Positions 6,723-13,917 of a stretch of DNA of 35,996 nucleotides are shown here, piece after piece (position 1 is the stretch's first letter; every line of letters starts with the position of its first letter). Source of the DNA: Paenibacillus sp. JCM 10914 (GTDB lineage: Bacteria; Bacillota; Bacilli; Paenibacillales; Paenibacillaceae); contig NZ_BAZR01000044.1 of NCBI RefSeq assembly GCF_001315105.1, forward strand, positions 1-35,996. The letters are read 5' to 3'. The translations under genes were made by a program, and so were the position numbers. The notes under the pieces were generated by a model. That model was not told the DNA's origin and ran no database searches. It worked only from the letters and a program-made list of their open reading frames with translations.

Positions 6723-7730
6723 ATGGGGTTCAAAAAGTCGCTGCCGGTCGTCATCCTTTTGATGACCCCGGCAGTATGTTTATTACTTATCGCTGGCTCC
6801 ATATTATATGGAGCCAAGAACATCACGGTGGATACCGTCTGGGCTTCCATCTTTGCCTTTGATCCAGACAGTCTGGATCATCAGATTATTGTAAGTTCCC
6901 GCTTGCCCAGGGTTATTGGTGCGATGCTGATCGGTGCTTTTCTAGCTGTATCCGGCGCGCTCATGCAGGGGATGACCAGGAACTACTTGGCCTCCCCCTC
7001 GATAATGGGGGTATCGGATGGCTCGGTGTTCGCGGTCACGATGTTCATGGTATTCATGCCGAGTGCAAGTTCCAATATGTACATTGTCAGTTCATTGATC
7101 GGCTCTGCGATCGGAGCTGGGATCGTTTTTGGTCTGGCATGGCTAATTCCGGGCGGATTCAGTCCGGTTCGGTTGGCGATACTCGGCACGGTGATCGGTA
7201 CCTTCCTCAGTGGTACAGCCGAAGCGCTGGCTGCCTATTTTCAAGTCTCGCAGAGTATCAGCTTCTGGTATAACGCGCGCCTGCACGCCATAGACCCCGA
7301 ACTGATTAAGCTCAGCATCCCGTTTGCAGTTATTGGTCTGCTGCTGGCCATCGTCTTGTCGAAATCCATCACGCTGCTCTCCCTTGGAGAAGAAACTGCG
7401 AAAGGGCTTGGCGTAAAGACATGGCTGATCAAGGGACTTGCGATGCTGGCAGTCGTTATTCTAACAGGCGTTTCGGTTGCACTTGCCGGTAAAGTTGCTT
7501 TTGTCGGTCTGATTATCCCGCATGTTGCACGGTTTCTGTCAGGCTCGGATTATCGCTGGATTGTGCCTGTATCAGGCGTACTGGGCGGGATGTTTCTCGC
7601 GCTATGTGACATTCTCGCCAGGTTCGTCAATTATCCGTTCGAAACGCCGGTCGGTGTCATAACAGCCTTGATCGGTGTGCCTTTCTTCCTATATCTGATT
7701 AAGACGAGGGGAGGGCGTCAACGTGCATAA
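6723..7730 (+). CDS. feuB: Iron-siderophore ABC permease subunit 1 (FecCD/BtuC family, FeuB-like)
   Basis: About 335 residues with nine to ten hydrophobic segments typical of FecCD/BtuC permeases. Family signatures include SRLPRVIGAMLIGAFLAVSGALMQGMTRN near residue 60-90 and GKVAFVGLIIPHVARFLSG near 255-275, the loop that contacts the ATPase. It acts in the cytoplasmic membrane as a heterodimer with the next gene product. I prefer ATG 6723 because AAGG lies 10 nt upstream; in-frame GTG 6714 would sit against the ribosome site. It follows the binding protein by 42 nt and overlaps the next gene by 8 nt, so it is in the same operon. Confidence 0.9.
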   Translation: MGFKKSLPVVILLMTPAVCLLLIAGSILYGAKNITVDTVWASIFAFDPDSLDHQIIVSSRLPRVIGAMLIGAFLAVSGALMQGMTRNYLASPSIMGVSDGSVFAVTMFMVFMPSASSNMYIVSSLIGSAIGAGIVFGLAWLIPGGFSPVRLAILGTVIGTFLSGTAEALAAYFQVSQSISFWYNARLHAIDPELIKLSIPFAVIGLLLAIVLSKSITLLSLGEETAKGLGVKTWLIKGLAMLAVVILTGVSVALAGKVAFVGLIIPHVARFLSGSDYRWIVPVSGVLGGMFLALCDILARFVNYPFETPVGVITALIGVPFFLYLIKTRGGRQRA

Positions 7731-8742
7731 AGCTTCACCGAGATTCCCTCTCGCATTGGTCGGTGGAATTGCCGTAGTGCTGCTTGCGGTTTATTTCAGC
7801 CTGACCAACGGCACTTTTGACATTACGATCCGGGAAGTGTTCCAGACGCTCTTGCGAATCGAACCGAATTCGGATTATGACCTCGTTGTATTCGAATTCC
7901 GCCTGCCCCGCATCATGCTTGGAGCGTTGGTCGGATTTGCACTCGGAATGGCGGGAGCCGTCATTCAAGGGGTTACTCGCAATGGTCTGGCCGATCCAGG
8001 CATTCTTGGCATTAATGCGGGAGCCGGTATGGCGGTTGTATTATTCATGTTCCTGTTTCAGGGGCAGTTAACACTCACGGGCTGGGCAGGCGTCATGATG
8101 ATGCCCATGTTCGGTGCGGCGGGCGGCTTGGCCGCAACGGCAGCGATCTATATGTTCGCCAGAGATGGCGGCCAATTGGATCCGCAGCGGCTCATCTTGG
8201 TCGGGATCGCGATTGCATCAGGATTCGGCGCAATCACGATGTACGTATCATTGAAGATGAATCCGAAAGATTATGAAGCAGCCGTAACTTGGCTGGCCGG
8301 CAGTCTTCACAGTGCCAACTGGAAGTTCGTGGTGACGATGCTGCCGTGGCTGATTCTTATTCCACCGATCATATGGACACGTTCTCGTATTCTTGATTTG
8401 TTCCAATTAAGCGAGGCAAGTGTGAAGAGCGTCGGTGTAGCCGTGGAACGGGAAAAAAATATACTGCTCCTGTGCAGCATCGGTCTTGTGAGCGCGAGTG
8501 TCGCTGTATCGGGCAGCATCGGCTTTGTTGGATTGCTCGCGCCTCATCTGGCCAGGCAACTTGTCGGTTTGCAGCATAGGCATATCCTTCCAATCAGCGG
8601 CATTGCGGGGATGGCTATCGTTGTGGTTGCCGATTTCATTGGCAGATCCATCTTTGCCCCGGCTGAGCTTGCAGCCGGCATCGTGGTTTCTGTGATTGGT
8701 GTACCTTATTTTGTCTATTTGTTATTTCGCATGAGAAAATAA
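7723..8742 (+). CDS. feuC: Iron-siderophore ABC permease subunit 2 (FecCD/BtuC family, FeuC-like)
   Basis: A 339-residue multi-spanning permease of the FecCD/BtuC family. It has EFRLPRIMLGALVGFALGMA near residue 50-70, VIQGVTRNGLADPGILGIN, and GSIGFVGLLAPHLARQLVG near 265-285 as the ATPase-coupling loop. Translation starts at a GTG with GGGAGGG upstream, and overlaps the previous gene by 8 nt, indicating coupled translation of the two permease halves. No ATPase gene follows. In B. subtilis FeuBC uses the stand-alone ATPase YusV, so a shared ATPase elsewhere is likely. Overall assignment is firm; the substrate is inferred. Confidence 0.9.
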   Translation: MHKASPRFPLALVGGIAVVLLAVYFSLTNGTFDITIREVFQTLLRIEPNSDYDLVVFEFRLPRIMLGALVGFALGMAGAVIQGVTRNGLADPGILGINAGAGMAVVLFMFLFQGQLTLTGWAGVMMMPMFGAAGGLAATAAIYMFARDGGQLDPQRLILVGIAIASGFGAITMYVSLKMNPKDYEAAVTWLAGSLHSANWKFVVTMLPWLILIPPIIWTRSRILDLFQLSEASVKSVGVAVEREKNILLLCSIGLVSASVAVSGSIGFVGLLAPHLARQLVGLQHRHILPISGIAGMAIVVVADFIGRSIFAPAELAAGIVVSVIGVPYFVYLLFRMRK

Positions 8743-8762
8743 ACGAGCATGGAGAGGTTGCT

Positions 8763-10334
8763 ATGAATCATTATCAGGAACTAGTGCTCGGGGACAGAAA
8801 GATTATCTTGTACCTGCCCCCCTCCTATAAGAATTCGATTCGTTCATATCCAGTTGTTTATGTACAGGATAACGGAGAGCTGTTTACAGATAGCCTCAAT
8901 TATGTGGAGCATTTGTTTATCGCGGGAGAAGTGGAGGAAGTGATTCTTGTCGGAATTTCCCCCTTTAACCGGAACGATGAATATACGCCATGGCCCGCTG
9001 AGGCGCTGCTTCAGGACAGACCATCTTTTGGGGGGCAAGGCAAATCATACGTTGACGAAGTGGCTGATGTTATCAAAACCCATATCGACAGTCACTATAG
9101 AACACTAACCGAACCTCAGCATACAGCGATCATGGGAGGATCTTTCGGCGGCTTGATATCGATGTTCGCAGGGTACTGGCGTCCTGAAACTTTTGGACGT
9201 ATTGGTATGCTCTCCGCATCGCTGTGGTATGTGGGCGTTCTGGATTTCATTCGTGAACAGAAGGTCTTGCCCCCAACCCTGCAAGTGTTTATGTCTGTTG
9301 GACAAGTTGAAGGAGCCTACAAAACAAACCTTCAGCGTTATATGTATCCGAATAATCTGGAGGCGTTCCAGTTATGGGTGAAGGATGGAGCGGCGGCCGG
9401 CAGATTACAGCTTGAAGTGGATGCTGACGGGACGCATGATGCCATCTTCATGTCCAGACGTTTCATCGACGCGCTGCGCTGGCATTTCTCAACCAAGGAG
9501 ACTTCAAGTGGAACAAGGCCTGATATGAATAATGCTGAGTGCTTCCGAATTCCCGGCACTGTGACCTGGTCGATGCGCTCTCACACGACGGATTGCGATT
9601 ATCGTATATTTATAACGGAGCCGATGGGGCCGCCTCCCGAGGATGGCTATCCGATACTATATTCGCTTGATGGCAATGCCACCTTTGGCTCCCTTGCTGA
9701 AGCGATCCGCCTGCAGTCCCGTACTCCGCGCGGTATTGCACCAGCGATCATTGTGGGAATAGGATATGACAGTGAGTCCCCGATCGTAACGGAGGAACGC
9801 TTTCGTGATTATACGATCGAGGCTTCCCAGGAAGAATTACCGGCAAGGCCGGATGGATCGAAATGGCCGGCAACCGGTGGTGCAGAGGAGTTCTTAACTT
9901 TTATTGAAGAACAACTAAAGCCTGAGGTTGAACGGCGCTATCCGGTTAATCGGCGCCAACAGACTTTGTTCGGGCACTCGCTTGGCGGATTCTTTACTAT
10001 GTATGTCTTGTTTACCAAGCCGGAGCGCTTTCAGCGGTATGTGGCAGCAAGTCCATCCATCTGGTGGAAGGATCATATGCTCTGCAAGTTATGTCAGGAT
10101 GGAATCGCTAACATTCGACAATGCGAGAGCAAGCCGCAGTTGCATTTATATGTAGGTACAAATGAGAAGCCGTCAATGGTACAGGACGCCCGCAATATGA
10201 ATTCAGTTCTCAGAGGTAACCCAGAGACGTTAGAGACGACTTTTGTAGAGGTGGAGGGGGAAGGGCATGTCTCGATTCTGCCAGCACTGATCAGCCCCCT
10301 GCTACGACTGGTGACGAGTTCATCTGCGGACTGA
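8763..10334 (+). CDS. Tandem two-domain siderophore esterase (YbbA/BesA/IroE-like, fused)
   Basis: The 523-residue product contains two complete alpha/beta-hydrolase esterase domains. Domain 1 (about 1-245) has the nucleophile elbow GGSFGG (Ser127) and DADGTHDAIF with a candidate His. Domain 2 (about 258-520) has GHSLGGFFTMYVLF (Ser406), the YVAASPSIWWKD segment typical of ferri-catecholate esterases, and EGEGHVSILP with a candidate His. Known enzymes of this group (BesA, IroE, YbbA) hydrolyse trilactone siderophores to release iron and are single-domain, around 240-320 residues. GGAGAGG lies upstream and the gap to the permease gene is 20 nt. There is no signal peptide, so it acts in the cytoplasm after import. 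Why two domains are fused is unknown. Confidence 0.87.
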   Translation: MNHYQELVLGDRKIILYLPPSYKNSIRSYPVVYVQDNGELFTDSLNYVEHLFIAGEVEEVILVGISPFNRNDEYTPWPAEALLQDRPSFGGQGKSYVDEVADVIKTHIDSHYRTLTEPQHTAIMGGSFGGLISMFAGYWRPETFGRIGMLSASLWYVGVLDFIREQKVLPPTLQVFMSVGQVEGAYKTNLQRYMYPNNLEAFQLWVKDGAAAGRLQLEVDADGTHDAIFMSRRFIDALRWHFSTKETSSGTRPDMNNAECFRIPGTVTWSMRSHTTDCDYRIFITEPMGPPPEDGYPILYSLDGNATFGSLAEAIRLQSRTPRGIAPAIIVGIGYDSESPIVTEERFRDYTIEASQEELPARPDGSKWPATGGAEEFLTFIEEQLKPEVERRYPVNRRQQTLFGHSLGGFFTMYVLFTKPERFQRYVAASPSIWWKDHMLCKLCQDGIANIRQCESKPQLHLYVGTNEKPSMVQDARNMNSVLRGNPETLETTFVEVEGEGHVSILPALISPLLRLVTSSSAD

Positions 10335-10364
10335 AAATAACGGAGAACGTTTTATTATAATGAG

Positions 10365-10417
10365 AGCAGCTTGATATCCATCCTAATCCATGGACGGGGT
10401 AGTCAGGCTGCTTATTT
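10365..10417 (+). terminator. Terminator between the esterase and the convergent PAS gene
   Basis: AGCAGCTTGA (10365-10374) pairs with TCAGGCTGCT (10403-10412, one G-U), with a 28-nt loop, then TATTTTGT. It ends the siderophore operon; the opposite gene stops at 10425, so it may act in both directions. Confidence 0.65.
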
Positions 10418-10424
10418 TGTCATG

Positions 10425-11072
10425 TTAGTCTTCTGGCAGGTGGGGGTCATCGAGGATGGAGGAATACTTGGGATATAATCTGCGTATGCAATCCGGGCAT
10501 ATGTCATGAGTGAATTCAATGGGGAGTCGGCTTTCAAGATAGCTCTCAACGGGCTCCCAATCCTCTGCATGTCTTACGTGCTTGCAGACCGCACAGATAG
10601 GAATATGTCCCGGTAAGGGGAAACTATGGGCAAGGGCTTGCTCCAGCCGTAATTCTTTGCGTTTGAATCGAGTAATGTCTGTAAAGGAGAGGAGGATGCC
10701 CTGCACGGGATGATCCTTGCCAATTTGCATCGGTATGACTTCACACAAAATCCAGCTCTCTGCATCGCTCCATCGAACGGCATATTCAAATGAATATTCA
10801 GAAACGCTTCCTTGCAGCACGTCCTCAATCGTTGTCCAGTTGATTTCGTCAAAGAATGGATCAAAGGGCGATGGGGGGAGATACTGCGATCTAAGCTCAA
10901 AAAAAGAGGCTCCTTGCCGTGTAAAATCAGGGGAGACTCCGTACTGTTCAGCCATAGATAATAGCCGATTGTTAATATTAGCGATGATACCGTCCGGTCT
11001 GATCAGCATGAGACCAAGGTTCAGAGAATGGACAGCGTGGTCCCAAGATGACGTTAGCGTATCGCGGTGCAA
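10425..11072 (-). CDS. PAS-domain protein with C-terminal CxxC / CxxC motif
   Basis: The 215-residue product has a PAS fold at about 8-135 (LNLGLMLIRPDGIIANINNR at the start, ILLSFTDITRFKRKE at the end). A C-terminal region follows with CAVC (160-163) and CPDC (192-195) spaced around DWEPVESYLESR. The same tail, of the form C-x2-C-K ... W-x-P-x-E-x-YL ... C-P-x-C, occurs at the end of many bacterial PAS signalling proteins and probably binds metal or senses redox. There is no kinase or GGDEF domain. I chose the TTG at 11072 because AGAGGAG lies 8 nt upstream; an upstream TTG at 11126 lacks a ribosome site. It is divergent from the XRE gene. Partner and signal are unknown. Confidence 0.8.
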   Translation of the reverse strand: MHRDTLTSSWDHAVHSLNLGLMLIRPDGIIANINNRLLSMAEQYGVSPDFTRQGASFFELRSQYLPPSPFDPFFDEINWTTIEDVLQGSVSEYSFEYAVRWSDAESWILCEVIPMQIGKDHPVQGILLSFTDITRFKRKELRLEQALAHSFPLPGHIPICAVCKHVRHAEDWEPVESYLESRLPIEFTHDICPDCIRRLYPKYSSILDDPHLPED

Positions 11073-11250
11073 ATTACTCACTCCTCTTACGGTAATAGAC
11101 TCATGAGTAAAAGGTACAACGATCAATGAGTACTATGGTATAATTTAGGCAATGTAGTCCAATTATACACTTATTTAAGTTTTTTTGCAAGTAAAAAATA
11201 CGTACATAAGATATTTCCTTTAAAAAGAGAAATAGGAAGGCGGTTGTTTG

Positions 11251-11627
11251 ATGCAGTCTATTTACCAACGAATCGAACATCTCATAGAAAGCGAGGTATG
11301 ACCAAGAAGGCGTTTTGTGAAACCCTCGGAATCAGCACAGGAAATTTTGGTGACTGGAAGAGAGGGAAAACAACGCCAAGTACGAATAAATTGATTGAAA
11401 TCGCTGCATTTTTCTCTGTGAGCCTGGATTGGCTGATCATAGGTAAAGGCAACCCTTCGATCCGCGTAAACGAAACACGAGGAGAATATGATATAGATGC
11501 GGAGGCGGTGATTCTTACGAATATGTCTGATTTGGCCAAGAGTGAGCGGGAGTTTATTCGTGAATACATCGATTTTACGATCCAGCGCAAAGCTAAGAAG
11601 AAGGAAAAAGGGAACGATACCCCGTAA
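11251..11627 (+). pseudogene. XRE-family HTH regulator, apparent -1 frameshift near codon 15
   Basis: Two frames join into one expected protein of about 125 residues. The first begins at ATG 11251, ten bases after AGGAAGG, and reads MQSIYQRIEHLIES before stopping at 11299. The second carries MTKKAFCETLGIST and GNFGDWKRGKTTPSTNKL, then IAAFFSVSLDWLI, a typical XRE helix-turn-helix (residues about 18-75) with a hydrophilic tail. Adding one base near 11293 would restore IES-x-GMTKKAF, the usual family start. As written, the distal part could be made from ATG 11298, whose ATGA overlaps the leader stop, or from TTG 11244. Either gives a protein lacking the normal first helix. It is downstream of a divergent region shared with the PAS gene. 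Confidence 0.75.
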
Positions 11628-11662
11628 TGATCTATATGGAAGGTAGCCTTTTAGAAAGGTAC

Positions 11663-11691
11663 TTTACTTTTAGTTACCAGGGCAGTATAAT
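11663..11691 (+). promoter_or_regulatory. Sigma-A promoter for the second tRNA-Leu
   Basis: TTTACT (11663-11668), a 17-nt spacer and a perfect TATAAT (11686-11691) lie 36 nt before tRNA-Leu, giving this copy its own promoter. Confidence 0.72.
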
Positions 11692-11727
11692 AGGGAATGT
11701 TCGCTGCATGAACATTTCTGATTATAT

Positions 11728-11810
11728 GCGGTAGTGGTGGAATGGCAGACACGCTATCTTGAGGGGGTAGTGGGTGTATACCCGTGGAGGTTCGAGTCCT
11801 CTCTACCGCA
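11728..11810 (+). tRNA. tRNA-Leu (anticodon GAG), copy 2
   Basis: All 83 nt are identical to 2761-2843, including the variable arm and lack of encoded CCA. Only about five upstream bases also resemble copy 1; the downstream flank is unrelated. It is transcribed alone between its own promoter and terminator. Confidence 0.96.
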
Positions 11811-11825
11811 TCCATAGTTTTTCAT

Positions 11826-11874
11826 AAGACCGTTGTGAAGGTGGAACGTCCCATCTTATCGCAACGGTCTTTTG
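11826..11874 (+). terminator. Rho-independent terminator of tRNA-Leu copy 2
   Basis: AAGACCGTTG pairs with CAACGGTCTT, with an inner partial stem, followed by TTG. It starts 15 nt after the tRNA. Confidence 0.85.
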
Positions 11875-12001
11875 TTATGCACGTTAATGGCGGTAATATG
11901 TGGATAACCCTTGGTTACCGTCAACTTTTCGATTCAATTCCTGTCATGCGTTTAATGATTAGATGTGGAGACATAATAGTGCATGAAGGAGATGATTGAG
12001 C

Positions 12002-12421
12002 ATGAAACCATTATATACAGCTGATGTCAAAGTAACAGGCGGCCGTGAAGGCTCTATTCAATCCAGTGACGGAGTTCTCAGCCACAATCTAAGTATGCCG
12101 AAGGAACTTGGCGGTGACGGCAGCAACGGAACGAATCCGGAGCAGCTGTTCGCAGCCGGGTATGGGGCGTGTTACGAGAGTGCCTTGGCGAATATCGCTC
12201 GTAAAGAGGGTGTTGAGCTCAAGGATGTGGTCATACACTCCCAGGTGATGATCGGTAAGGATGAGGGAGCTGATGGCTTCAAGCTTGCCGTTAAGTTGAA
12301 GATCGATATGCCCGGCATTGAACGCGATCAGGCCGAAGATCTTGCGAAGAAGGCGCATGCTTTCTGTCCGTATTCCAAAGCGACTCGCGGCAATATTGAT
12401 GTAGAACTCAGCGTCAACTAA
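12002..12421 (+). CDS. ohr: Organic hydroperoxide resistance protein (Ohr/OsmC family)
   Basis: The 139-residue product is a thiol peroxidase that reduces organic hydroperoxides, normally using lipoylated or low-molecular-weight thiol reductants. Both catalytic cysteines are visible: Cys57 in AAGYGACYES and Cys122 in AHAFCPYSKATRGN, and the length is typical of Ohr. The start LYTADVKVTGGREGSI also fits the family. ATG 12002 has AAGGAG 10 nt upstream; an in-frame TTG 6 nt earlier is less likely. No ohrR repressor gene is adjacent, unlike the B. subtilis ohrA-ohrR-ohrB arrangement, so regulation here is not evident. It is monocistronic, ending in a terminator. Confidence 0.94.
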   Translation: MKPLYTADVKVTGGREGSIQSSDGVLSHNLSMPKELGGDGSNGTNPEQLFAAGYGACYESALANIARKEGVELKDVVIHSQVMIGKDEGADGFKLAVKLKIDMPGIERDQAEDLAKKAHAFCPYSKATRGNIDVELSVN

Positions 12422-12449
12422 CAATAGATGAATCATATTGGAACGACCC

Positions 12450-12484
12450 AAGATGGCTCTCATGATGAGGGCTGTCTTGTTTGT
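12450..12484 (+). terminator. Rho-independent terminator of ohr
   Basis: AAGATGGCTCTCAT pairs with ATGAGGGCTGTCTT through several G-U pairs, followed by GTTTGTT. It starts 28 nt after the ohr stop. Confidence 0.75.
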
Positions 12485-12513
12485 TCTTCGGTTGACGATG
12501 AAGAGCCGCTCGG

Positions 12514-12542
12514 TTGACATCCCTTCCAAAATTCTTTAATAT
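12514..12542 (+). promoter_or_regulatory. Consensus sigma-A promoter for the small Cys-rich gene
   Basis: TTGACA (12514-12519), a 17-nt spacer and TAATAT (12537-12542). It lies 62 nt before the chosen start at 12605, in the gap after the ohr terminator. Confidence 0.82.
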
Positions 12543-12604
12543 GACTAAGTACCAGAAAGTACAAAGAAGTGTTAAGGAATTAAATAAATTAAATGGGTGA
12601 TGAC

Positions 12605-12883
12605 ATGGCATACAGACCGCAAATTGCAGATGTGACCACAGCTGGAAGCAATGATAAAGAAGGGCTTTACGAATTCATTATCCATACGGCAGATGGAACG
12701 GATATTCGAGTGTTTTACAGCCGTTTTCCGGAATGGAAATTGACTGCCCTGAGCCGACTCGGCAAGGTACCTTGCCCGGTTTGTCGTAAAGATTTCATAT
12801 GCAAATGCATGGAGAAATTCTCGCATGAATTCGATCAGCAGATGAACGACGGCCAGTGGCTGGCGAAAGCTGTTAACAATTAA
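12605..12883 (+). CDS. Small hypothetical protein with a CxxC..CxC zinc-binding-like motif
   Basis: I do not recognise a named family. The 92-residue product begins MAYRPQIADV, has a beta-rich middle (YEFIIHTADGTDIRVFYSRF) and then CPVCRKDFICKCMEKF, a cluster of four cysteines (CxxC-N5-CxC) that could hold one zinc. The C-terminus is polar (HEFDQQMNDGQWLAKAVNN). There is no signal peptide. I prefer ATG 12605 because GGGTGAT, complementary to the 16S 3' end, lies just upstream; ATG 12593 would add four residues (MGDD) and has only a distant AAGGAA. It has its own promoter and terminator, so it is an independent transcription unit. Confidence 0.75.
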   Translation: MAYRPQIADVTTAGSNDKEGLYEFIIHTADGTDIRVFYSRFPEWKLTALSRLGKVPCPVCRKDFICKCMEKFSHEFDQQMNDGQWLAKAVNN

Positions 12884-12902
12884 TACAAGCGTTTCCGATC
12901 TA

Positions 12903-12929
12903 GCGTAGGAGTGAGTTCCTGCGTTTTTT
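12903..12929 (+). terminator. Rho-independent terminator
   Basis: GCGTAGGA pairs with TCCTGCGT (two G-U pairs) around a short loop, followed by TTTTTC. It starts 20 nt after the small Cys-rich gene. Confidence 0.82.
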
Positions 12930-12969
12930 CTTTTATATAGCGAATGAAGCATTAGAGGGGGATGACTAT

Positions 12970-13392
12970 ATGGGAGTACCGGATAACAACAATGGACCGT
13001 CTGCCATCGTGTTAATTGACGGTGTATGTCATTTATGCCAGGGATTGACCCAGTTCATCATTAAGCGGGATCCGCAAGGGATCTTCCACTTTGCTTCCAT
13101 TCAATCTGAGATCGGGCAAGCGTTGATGAGAACAGGCGGACTGGATGGGGGTATCCTGGAGACGATGGTGTTCATTGAGGATGGGAAGTATTATACCAGG
13201 TCGACAGCTGCGCTTCGGATTGCACGTCGACTGCGATTCCCTTGGTCGCTGAGTTATGCCCTGATCGTCGTGCCCCCGGTGCTGCGCAATGTGGTCTATC
13301 GCTGGATTGCCAACCATCGCTATCGTTGGTTCGGACGCTCGAATGAGTGCATGATTCCGACGCCGGATATCCGGCGCCGATTCCTGTCTTAA
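12970..13392 (+). CDS. DCC-family thiol-disulfide oxidoreductase-like protein (DUF393, YuxK-like)
   Basis: The 140-residue product has the family signature DGVCHLC (Asp17, Cys20, Cys23), then QFIIKRDPQGIFHFASIQS and TRSTAALRIARRL, all typical of DUF393/DCC proteins such as YuxK. The DxxCxxC motif suggests thiol chemistry, but biochemical roles are poorly known. GAGGGGG lies 8 nt upstream of the ATG. The stop TAA ends at 13392 and the convergent lipoprotein gene's stop begins at 13393, so the two genes abut with no spacer and no terminator between them. Length is normal for the family. Confidence 0.9.
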   Translation: MGVPDNNNGPSAIVLIDGVCHLCQGLTQFIIKRDPQGIFHFASIQSEIGQALMRTGGLDGGILETMVFIEDGKYYTRSTAALRIARRLRFPWSLSYALIVVPPVLRNVVYRWIANHRYRWFGRSNECMIPTPDIRRRFLS

Positions 13393-13872
13393 TTAATGAT
13401 GATGCGCGGAGTCACTCTCCTGATATATTGGTGTCTCCGATTGAAGAAATGCAAGCTCCTCGTTTGAAAGCTTACCCACAGCAAACGGTTTTTGCGGAAT
13501 GATAATGGAGTGATTATTGCCGCAATGAAGTTTGATGAAATACAATCCTTCTTTTTCAAACGTCCTGGTTACCGTGTAGACCCCATCCCCAATCTCTACG
13601 GCATCGGTCATGGGATCTCTCAGAGCCCCGTCATGACTCCACAGCTCATAATGCACGAAGTCCGCGCGAGGCACGCGCTTTCCGTCCTGTGTCAGTACGA
13701 TCTCTAGCACTTCGGGTTGCCCGGCTGATAATAATTCCGGTATGTTGACCTCGGCTATTAATGGAGACTTTGCATGATACTGGTCTGCCGCATCCGGATT
13801 GAGGGAGCAGCCCGCCAGGAGCAGAACGGCAAGTACAGCCGGAAGAACACGGCGGAAACGGGATTTAACCAT
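13393..13872 (-). CDS. YtkA-like domain lipoprotein with His-rich C-terminus
   Basis: The 159-residue product has a lipoprotein signal (FRRVLPAVLAVLLLAGC, lipid-anchored Cys22). A YtkA-like/FixH-like beta-sandwich domain follows: ADFVHYELWSHDG and VYTVTRTFEKEGLYFIKLHC are characteristic. The end, QESDSAHHH, is His-rich and with HxxLHCGNNHS-type residues could bind metal. GGAGG lies 5 nt before the chosen ATG; three upstream in-frame ATGs are badly placed. It is the last gene of a minus-strand set after the exported nuclease and PepSY membrane protein, 45 nt downstream of the latter. All three products are membrane or surface located. The exact role is unknown; metal or redox handling is a guess from the family. 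Confidence 0.85.
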   Translation of the reverse strand: MVKSRFRRVLPAVLAVLLLAGCSLNPDAADQYHAKSPLIAEVNIPELLSAGQPEVLEIVLTQDGKRVPRADFVHYELWSHDGALRDPMTDAVEIGDGVYTVTRTFEKEGLYFIKLHCGNNHSIIIPQKPFAVGKLSNEELAFLQSETPIYQESDSAHHH

Positions 13873-13917
13873 CATATCCTCCATTCTAATCATTTTCTTT
13901 CGAATCTAAGCCCTATA

